Of a stretch of 64,000 nucleotides of DNA, positions 57,249 to 64,000 are shown piece after piece (position 1 is the first letter of the stretch; each line of letters begins with the position of its first letter). A program made the translations under genes and the position numbers. The stretch spans positions 1,364,001 to 1,428,000 of the forward strand of contig JAHRBS010000013.1 of the NCBI GenBank assembly GCA_024305745.1, in the 5' to 3' direction. The notes beneath the pieces were generated by a model. The model saw nothing but the letters and a program-made list of their open reading frames with translations. It ran no database searches and was not told where the DNA came from. The DNA comes from Polyporus tsugae (Eukaryota; Basidiomycota; Agaricomycetes; Polyporales; Polyporaceae).

Positions 57249-57278
57249 TTAGGGTTTGGGTTCGGTTTAGGGTTAGGG
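57249..57278. repeat. interstitial telomere-like repeat
   Basis: Five hexamers in one register. The first and the last two are exact TTAGGG; the second differs by one base (TTTGGG) and the third by two (TTCGGT). TTAGGG is the telomere repeat of most filamentous fungi. It is far from any chromosome end visible in this window. Confidence 0.6.
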
Positions 57279-57441
57279 TGTTAAGGAGGCTCACTTTATC
57301 CCCCACAAAGGATAGCCGGTCTATTTTTGCGCGAACGAGGCTTTAGAGTGCCCGCCTGAGTTCTCCCGGCTTGAGGGCCCCCCGAGCGCAGCGAGGGAGG
57401 GGCCGAGGGTCCAGGGAGCACGAATGGCGGACCTTAGGATG

Positions 57442-57462
57442 TTATGTAGGCGCCTTACATAA
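57442..57462. repeat. imperfect palindrome
   Basis: A 21-base inverted repeat. The left arm begins TTATGTA and the right arm ends TACATAA around a GGCGCC core, with one extra base in the right arm. It could be a terminal motif of a small transposon relic or a protein-binding site. No partner copy was found in the window. Confidence 0.4.
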
Positions 57463-57980
57463 GATACTTTCTCCCAATTTGGACTTGCGTCGCAATTAAT
57501 GCTGGGTCCATGGATTGCGTTCACCCCAGGGCCAGTTCCTCCCTAAGTTATAAGTTACAGCTAGTGGGAGTCTGCATAATAGTCACTGGCGGGTAACTTC
57601 CTTCCCACAATCACAAAATACTACGCACACGTCACTTTGAACCTTGCAGCGATGCCAACTGTCAAACATTATACTTATCAGGAGGCCTATGGTATACGCG
57701 CGCACTCTAGTCATATTCGTCGTGAATGTTCAGGACGTTCAGGGACGTCGCAGCGCAGAATCGCATCGACAGCCTCTGGCCGACGAGTCTGGCTGTGGGC
57801 CACTGGGCGCGACCGCGGCGCGCCGGAGATTCGACGACTGCCATGTCATTGTCACGCATCACGGTGGATTCATCGTGATGGTCACACAGCGGTCATGACC
57901 AACGACCTGTGCAGCCACTGGGATTCTGCGACCGCCCCTCCCCCGCTATATGAGAGCGAGAACCTTCAATACTCCTCGCC

Positions 57981-60900
57981 ATGGCCCCAAAGCGACAACA
58001 CGAGCCTCATTCCACGGATGAGCTCTCGGGGCGCGAACGCAAGAAACAAAAGAATGCAATCGCGCGCACCATCGCGGTTCAGCCAGATGCCGGACCTTCT
58101 ACTCCTGGCACTCCTCCCGAAGCGGGCCCCTCAAAGTCCGTGCGTTTCGATAGTGAGTAATAGACCCAATGTGTGTGGCGGTGGTGGTGGTCTCATGTGG
58201 GTTGTTGTGGAGGTATGAAAGGGCTTCCAGGCGCGTTGGACGTGGAGAAGTTTGCCGAGGCGAGTGTGCTCAGTCCTTGGGAGGTTTCGGGCCCGTCATG
58301 GTTGGCGTTGTAGTCCAGAGCATTCGAGATCAATGCCATGCACGAAGCTATGAAGAACGCTCGGTACGTTTCACCCTCTACCCCTCTACCCGGAGACCTC
58401 GCGAACCGACCTCCACGCCAGGGCAAACTCTACTGCGCGTGCTTGGCAGCAACTGCCGAGGCACTTGCGACGGCGAGCTGCAAGTCATGACGTCCGGAGA
58501 GTACCACTGAGGTTGCGAGACAAAGCTCGCGCTGAGGTGAGTTCTGAGTTATGTGCTGGGGTCATGTCGCGGTATATTGAAAGACACGCGTTGTCATTAA
58601 GATGGACCCCGCTCGTCGCAAAGCACTGGGACGCAGCAATCCCAAGCAAGGAAAGCTGAAGAGGGTGAAGCGCACCACCTCCCTCCTCAGTCGGCAGAGT
58701 GAGTTCGTCTGCCCAGGTCACCGATGTTTTGGCTCATGCGTATCGATCACAGAGGATAAGACATGGTTGGAAACGCACATATGGCACGCGAAGAGGATGC
58801 ACATGGACAGCATGTGGGGTTACAAACTGGTCCGTCAAGATCACTTTTCACCCCTTCTACACGGTTTAACGCAACGTGCTGCAGGCCGTGACGCCAACGG
58901 AGAAGTCCTTCAGACCATCTCATAGAGCATCTGTGCATGGGTCGATCCTTCACGACGCGTCCTACTTCGCGACCATCGAGATCAAAGGACCTGAAGATGT
59001 CCTCCGTGCAGCACTAGATAGCTGCTGTGACTGCCATGGGCCCAGTCCCGGCGCGAAGAGGTACGTCCTTGCTAACGATGAGTTGCTGGGAGCTCATACA
59101 ACTGCAGGTACCTGACAGGTGCTCGTACGGTGGACACACATATATATGAGTACAACAAGTATCCTTACAACCTCATTGGCCCTGCAACCATCATCTGGCA
59201 CGCAGACGCCCCTGAGCCACGACCACCAGCGATCACTCGGGGCCAAAACTCCAACCGAAAGGGCAAGGGCAAGGACACGGAGGTAGTGGATGCTCAACAG
59301 CAGCGTACGCGGATGGTCTGGGTCCGGGTTCACCCATCGATTACAGAGGACGCGCACGAGGTCCTCCGCATCTCTATGTCCTTCGCGCTGGATGTCGTGA
59401 AGCAGGCGGGGCGCGTGGCAGAAGTGGAGATGGCAGATCTCAGGGAGCACTTTAACATGTTTGAGATCATGGGTCCGAAGGCGACCCAGGTCATCAAGGG
59501 TGCGTTGAAACCTGTGCACGATAAGCGAGGTGAATTCAAGAAGGTGCGATGATATTTGTTCTCTTGTCGTCCATTCACTAAACCATCGGGACATAAATGC
59601 AGTTTTGGAACTCCTTGAGCCACATACAGTCTGCAGGCTCCGTGCCTAGAGGGATGGTTATCGGTTTCACCGTTCACGATCCCAGGTTAAGGTACATCTC
59701 GCAGTCTGTGCCCATGCGAATACCGCTCACCTTCCTATAGCTTCCCTCCCAAGAATGCGAAGCTCGAACTCGAGGGTGGACCCTCGCTTTCACCTGCGTC
59801 CACCGTCTTCCCATCCGCAGGGTTGGCGCAAAGCCAAATCTGGGACGAAAACGTCCGGATGGTGTTGCGCAAGCCCAAATACAAGAAGAAAGACCTCGAC
59901 CAACGTCGATCAAACGTAAGTCACGATTCTCGTCCGCGCTGGCATACATCCAAACCGTCCTTCCTGTCGCAGAACCTCGTCCCCGGAACCCCCCTCAAAT
60001 CTGAACGCAACGATGACCGTGTCCCCGTCCTCCTCATCCAACGCTCAGTCGAGAACGCCGCCCTCACTGACACGCAGACTCCTTCTGCGTCTTCGCGCCT
60101 CCCGTCGACGGCGTCCCTGCACGGCTGGACGCTCGTCGTCCCGCAGGGTTGGGCCATGCCCTTCCTCTCGTCCATCATCTACACCGGCACGCGCGTCGGC
60201 GGCCAGCGAGAGCGCCAGACGCAGGCGTTCGAGGCCGGCTGCACGTACTTCCCGCGCGACTTTCCTGCGACCGAGGCCTACGACATGTACGCCGAGGACA
60301 AGGAGGAGGAGCAGCACGACGCCTGGGAGAGGAAGCCCCCCGCGAAGCGGCCGAACTTCGAGAAGCTGGCCACGCGCAGCCCGTGGCGGCCCGACTGGGG
60401 CGTCGTGCTGGGGGTCGAGGAGCCCGCGAAGCCTCAGGAGGGGGAGTTCCTCGATGCGCAAAGGGAGGAGCCGACGGCCGTGGACGGCGCGCCGGCCGCG
60501 GCGTCGGATAAGAAGGTCGAGCAGTGGCTCTTGCGTGGGGCGGAGGTGCCGCAGCTCGTCGCGGACGTCGCGTCGATGCTCAACCCTGCCGCGGGGCTGC
60601 TCGTGCAGGTCAACCAGGTGCGCGCGAAGCGTAGGATGGACCCGCTGGCGAGCGTGCGGGGCGAGGACCTGATCAAGGGCGCGCTCGTCCAAGTCAGCGT
60701 TACGCTATGCGGGCGAGGGCGCCCGGACGACTTGGCTGTCATCTACCGTGTTGGGGACGATGAGGGGAGGGAGTGGATCAAGGCGGAGGCGAAGAGGAAG
60801 AACGGGCTATCGTTACTTCAGGATGGCCCTGACGAGACTGAGGTGCGCACTACGATTCTCGACCTCAATGTACTAATCTGATGGATCATGTCGCATCCTT

Positions 60901-61183
60901 AGCTTTCACAAGTCCCGCCTTCAAAAGACAGTATCATTGGGTACGTGACGACGGGCAGCTTCTCCCTTTCTCTGGGCGAGGGACACGCTGTTGGTGCTAT
61001 ACCCTTCGCCCAATATTTGGAGCTCCGGAAACAATCTCAGAGGTAGGGGACATTCTTGTGATGCCGGATCATCGATCTTAATACCAACCATCCAGGCTGC
61101 ACAACGACAACAAGTTACTCATCAAGCTGCGTAATCGTGACGAGTCTGTTTGTCGGGCTGCGCTCGTAGGCCTCCTCTATTGA
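57981..61183 (+). CDS. POP1: POP1 subunit of RNase P and RNase MRP
   Basis: Large protein subunit of the nucleolar RNase P and RNase MRP ribonucleoproteins, which process tRNA and rRNA precursors. The start is ATG 57981, in the context GCCATGG. The N-terminal basic region (MAPKRQHEPHSTDELSGRER) is followed by short exons. The signature WLETHIWHAKRMHMDSMWGY with KLAVTPTEKSFRPSHRAS lies around 58770-58935. Then come GARTVDTHIYEYNKYPYNLI and PRGMVIGFTVHDPRL. A large exon (about 59945-60852) carries the POPLD-type region (LHGWTLVVPQGWAMPFLSSI, then GTRVGGQRERQTQAFEAG). Final exons give SIIGYVTTGSFSLSLGEGHA, the conserved C-terminal block, and KLRNRDESVCRAAL with stop TGA at 61181-61183. About 12 exons. 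One internal acidic stretch (AEDKEEEQHDAWE) is less conserved. Function and family are clear. Confidence 0.9.
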
Positions 61184-61399
61184 CCGATCATCAGACAACG
61201 TATCGTTCGCGGTAGCAAGGAACGTTCAGGCGTGCTTGTATAAATACAGTAGTCAACCGATACTGTACAATGCGTGATGGACGGAAACTGATGCCAGAAA
61301 CAATCGAATAATGTGATGTGAGCAATAGCAGTCCTTGCAAGAACGAGTCGACGACAAGAGACACGGGAAGAAAGAGTGATGAGGATGCCTTCCTATGTC

Positions 61400-62799
61400 C
61401 TAGCTAATCCGCCATCTCTCGAACGTAGCCTGTATCATCCGCGCCATATCCTCTTTCGCCTGTTTCTTCGCGCTGTCCGAGATGCCCTCCAGCGCATCCA
61501 GCTCTTCAGGCGACGTTTGCAGAGGGTTGAACTCGAGGACGTGTCCATCCTTGGTCTGGACCGAGACTAGCGCAGAGAACGAGGGACCAACGAAGGGATC
61601 CTCCAACGAGACCCGCTCGCTGACGGTGCTCGCTTTGCGCAGGTCCTTGCCGGCTAGCTCGTCGGGTGGCGAATGCGCGCCGACGAGCGTGCTGGCTTGT
61701 GACGCCGACCGCGAATGCGTTCCGTGCTGGGATGCCACCCCGAGACTTGACGACGAGCCGGACCGAATGATGATGCTCCGTTGCTTCTTCAGACCCTTGC
61801 CTGCGCCTCCTGCAGCAGTAAAGCGCGGCTGGTCGCCAGGCTCCGGCTCCTCTGCGATAGCTTTGAACCAGTTCTTCAGATCCAACTGGTATGGATTCGC
61901 GATAGGGGAACCGTTCACGCTGCGTAAACGCTCGTCTTTGCGTGGCCAGCGCGGATGCGAGGCTTCTGAGGGCAGGACGGGGTTGAACGTTGATGATGAG
62001 GGTACACGGGAGGTGGGGGCACGGGCTTGGGGCGGTTTTGTGGGAGATGCGAATCGCGAGGGTGTGCGGGGGAAACCGAGTGGTTTCGGGACGCCTTTCT
62101 GTGGACTTGGCGAAACGGCTCCGGAGGGTACGCGTGTCATGTTCCGTGTCTGGGTGGTTATGGGTGAGGGGTGAGACGCAAGACGCCAGGTATACCACGC
62201 ACTGGGGTGGTGCGTACCTTGGCTGGAGTCTTGGTTATTGGGAGACGGGATTTTTGTGCCGACTGAGGCACAACGCTGGATGATGGTTTCTTCTTGGGTG
62301 TGGCCACGACTATTCGGGCTGTACCAGAGTGAACATCAACCAAAGTGACGCGACCAAGTGCCTCGTACCGTTCTTGACGCCCCTTGAAGAGTCCTCCTTC
62401 CCGAGCTTGTCTCCATCCGCCTCCTGGCTCTCCACCCACTTCCGTTTCCGTGTGGTCAGGTCGATAGTCGCGTCCTCAGAGCCCAAGAGTTGGCGGGAGA
62501 GGCCCTTGACCGCGGCCTGGATGTCGCCCTTGTACTTGGCGAACTCGCGCATGGTGACGTCGCGGACGATGCGCGGCATGCGCGAGATCAAGCTCTCCTG
62601 GTGCCGCCGGAAGTTCTCGAGCGTATCCGCCATCCAGTCCTCGAACTGCCGCGTCTTGTGTGCCACTGTATCGCGCGGAACACAATCATGTGTATGAGCT
62701 CGGGCGGGACGTGGGCGGAGACTGACCTTCGAGGTCGAGGTTGGCGAGGAGCTGCTCCTTCTCCTCGCCCGAGAATTTCCGTGTTCGTGATCCTGACAT
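61400..62799 (-). CDS. borealin-like chromosomal passenger protein
   Basis: Minus-strand gene starting at 62799 with MSGSRTRKFSGEEKEQLLAN followed by LDLEV. An exon then reads VAHKTRQFEDWMADTLENFR and SLISRMPRIVRDVTMREFAK. This helical N-terminus (NLDLEV, then FEDW) matches the borealin N-terminal domain (Nbl1/borealin), which forms a three-helix bundle with survivin and INCENP in the chromosomal passenger complex at the centromere and spindle midzone. The middle is basic and disordered (TPKKKPSSSVVPQSAQK). The C-terminal exon, 62140-61400, has Pro/Ser-rich segments, a YQLDLKNWFKAIAEEPEPGD motif and an acidic-basic end (ERWRIS). The long C-terminal part is not seen in yeast Nbl1, so it may be a fungus-specific extension. 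At least four exons. Confidence 0.75.
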
Positions 62800-63004
62800 C
62801 GTGCAAGGGAGGAGGCGGACGAGGGATGGGCGAAAGGGGGGGGGGGATGGTTGAGTCTTGAGAGACGCGAGACGAAGCAGCGACCCGCGCCGTTTGCGCG
62901 CGCGTCCGGGATCATCGATCACGTGTGCCCGTCTACTTTTCTTTCCGAGGTCTCCGAGTCCGACCCCAGACAGGGCTTGCCTCTGCAGCCCAACACATTC
63001 GGCG
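62800..63004. promoter_or_regulatory. divergent promoter (borealin-like / TMA23-like)
   Basis: 205 bases separate the two start codons. No TATA box is obvious. A run of ten G lies near 62840. Confidence 0.45.
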
Positions 63005-64000
63005 ATGCCTCTCGATGGTCATGCACACCTAGTTTCCCAAGGATGGTCTGGCAAGGGCTCCGGGCTCCGCAGCGGCGCAATCACCAAGCCCATAAACATC
63101 GTCCAAAAGAAGACCCTGGCAGGAGTGGGTAAAGACCGCGATGAGGCGTTCCCCTTCTGGGATCAGTACGTCTTTAACATTGTCCCGGAGCAACACTTAT
63201 CTAACATGATATTTTGCCCGCAGTGTGTTCCAGGCCGCCTCAGTCAGCATCCAAGTCAAAATCCACAACTCAGACGATGAATCCGTAAGGCTCCTTCTCC
63301 CTCCTCCCTCCTCCTCCCCCTCCGCCAGTGCTTATGGATCGCACAGGACTCGGACGGCAGCTCGACTCCGAACTTGAACCTCGAGCGTACAAAGACGGGC
63401 ATCATCTCCAACCGCCGACCGACGACTGGCACCCCAGCCCTCTCCGGCGTGACGACCCCTTCCGAGCCGCAGAGCCTGAACAGCGACGGCACCCTCACTC
63501 CCCGGCTGAGCATCATGGCGCAGGCCAAACAGCAGGCCGCCCGCCGGATGCTCTACGCGATGTTCTACCGGGGCCCGGTCTTGTCTACGGACGACGTGGA
63601 GAAGGCCGCGCCGGTCTCTACGAGCCTCCCCGGGCCCTCTTCCTCTTCCTCTCCTACACCCGTCGACAAAAAGTTGAAGGAGCCTAAGAGTAAAAAGCGG
63701 AAGGTCGCGGATGTTGAGAAGGAGGACAAGGTGGCAAGGAAACGTCGGAAACGGGAGGCGAAGGAGGCAGAGAAGCGATCAAAGTCGGAGGGTAAGTATA
63801 AGGCTACGGACGAAGGTGAAGAGGAGGAGGCAGACGATGAGGACGTGCAGGATTCAAGGGCAGCAAAGGCGGCCAGGAAAACGGAGAAGGCGGAGAGGAA
63901 GCGGCTGAAGGCGGAGAAGCAGACACGAAAGGAGGAGAGGAGGAGAAAGAGGGCGGCACGGAAGGCGAAAGAGGATGCACAAGGAGACTCCGCATCTGAC
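63005..64000 (+). CDS. TMA23: TMA23-like nucleolar protein (3' partial)
   Basis: The frame starts at ATG 63005 with MPLDGHAHLVSQGWSGKGSG, an N-terminal G-patch-like segment, and continues ITKPINIVQKKTLAGVGKDR and AFPFWDHVFQ across an intron at about 63168-63222. This order fits the fungal TMA23/PinX1-like G-patch proteins involved in 40S ribosome biogenesis. The next part is Ser/Thr-rich (SSTPNLNLERTKTGIISNRR), then QQAARRMLYAMFYRGPV. The remainder is a very long Lys/Arg/Glu-rich tail, typical of nucleolar proteins. The frame is open to the window edge, so the C-terminus and last codons are not seen. The partner helicase, if any, is not in the window. Confidence 0.75.

Larger units (their letters stand above)
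57099..57980. other. interstitial telomere-like repeat and palindrome region
   Basis: About 880 bases between the small protein gene and POP1. It contains the telomere-like hexamers at 57249-57278, a perfect-looking palindrome at 57442-57462, and a G/C-rich segment in between. The last 150 bases are the POP1 leader. Confidence 0.5.

Noticed and set aside
60013..60692. Arg/Ser-rich frames of about 215 codons on both strands in POP1
   Set aside because: They are off-frame readings of the large POP1 exon, which holds the conserved blocks.

Overview
The window is nuclear DNA from a filamentous basidiomycete, probably an Agaricomycete. The evidence is the gene style: many short GT-AG introns of about 50-60 bases, some very small exons, small intergenic gaps, a GC-rich coding bias, and families typical of mushroom-forming fungi (DUF6534 membrane protein, basidiomycete HNH endonuclease family, several trichodiene-synthase-like terpene synthases). 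I cannot name the species.

Layout. 1-6.7 kb: the 3' part of NCA2, an SH3-like unknown protein, and the mitochondrial phosphate carrier MIR1. 6.7-10.1 kb: a gene-free stretch. 10.1-15.6 kb: a tandem array of TRI5-family terpene synthases, with two intact genes (TS-a, TS-b) and one wrecked copy (TS-c). 16.7-21.7 kb: a large SH3 + RasGEF protein (Cdc25 type) on the minus strand. 23.4-29.4 kb: a nickel/cobalt transporter, then a CTD-kinase-type cyclin and the GPI-transamidase subunit PIG-U, which diverge from a gap of about 61 bases. 31.5-35.8 kb: ERG26-like sterol dehydrogenase, a DUF427 protein and an NAD/nucleotide-type mitochondrial carrier. 36.8-43.0 kb: small or orphan membrane proteins and a DUF952 protein. 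43.8-50.2 kb: a secreted endonuclease/exonuclease/phosphatase-fold enzyme, the eIF2 assembly factor CDC123 and a DUF6534 membrane protein. 50.2-57.3 kb is decayed accessory DNA: an HNH pseudogene, a HAD phosphatase with two apparent frameshifts, an intact TRI5-like synthase (TS-d), a terpene synthase fragment (TS-e) and an interstitial telomere-like repeat. 57.9-64 kb returns to housekeeping genes: POP1, a borealin-like protein and a TMA23-like protein that runs off the window.

The most unusual signal is in the terpene synthases. All three intact copies share an intron-exon pattern of 30, 6 and 193 nt over the catalytic centre. The 6-nt microexon supplies the end of the Asn codon, the Asp codon and the start of the next codon of the metal-binding NDxxSxxxE motif. 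If the microexon is skipped, the reading frame is kept but the catalytic Asn-Asp is lost. The NiCoT transporter (19- and 22-nt exons) and the DUF427 gene (21-nt exon) also have signature motifs built from tiny exons. No cytochrome P450, transporter or regulator typical of a terpenoid cluster lies beside the synthases.

All gene models were spliced by eye from reading frames, GT-AG signals and remembered family consensus. No database search or transcript evidence was available.
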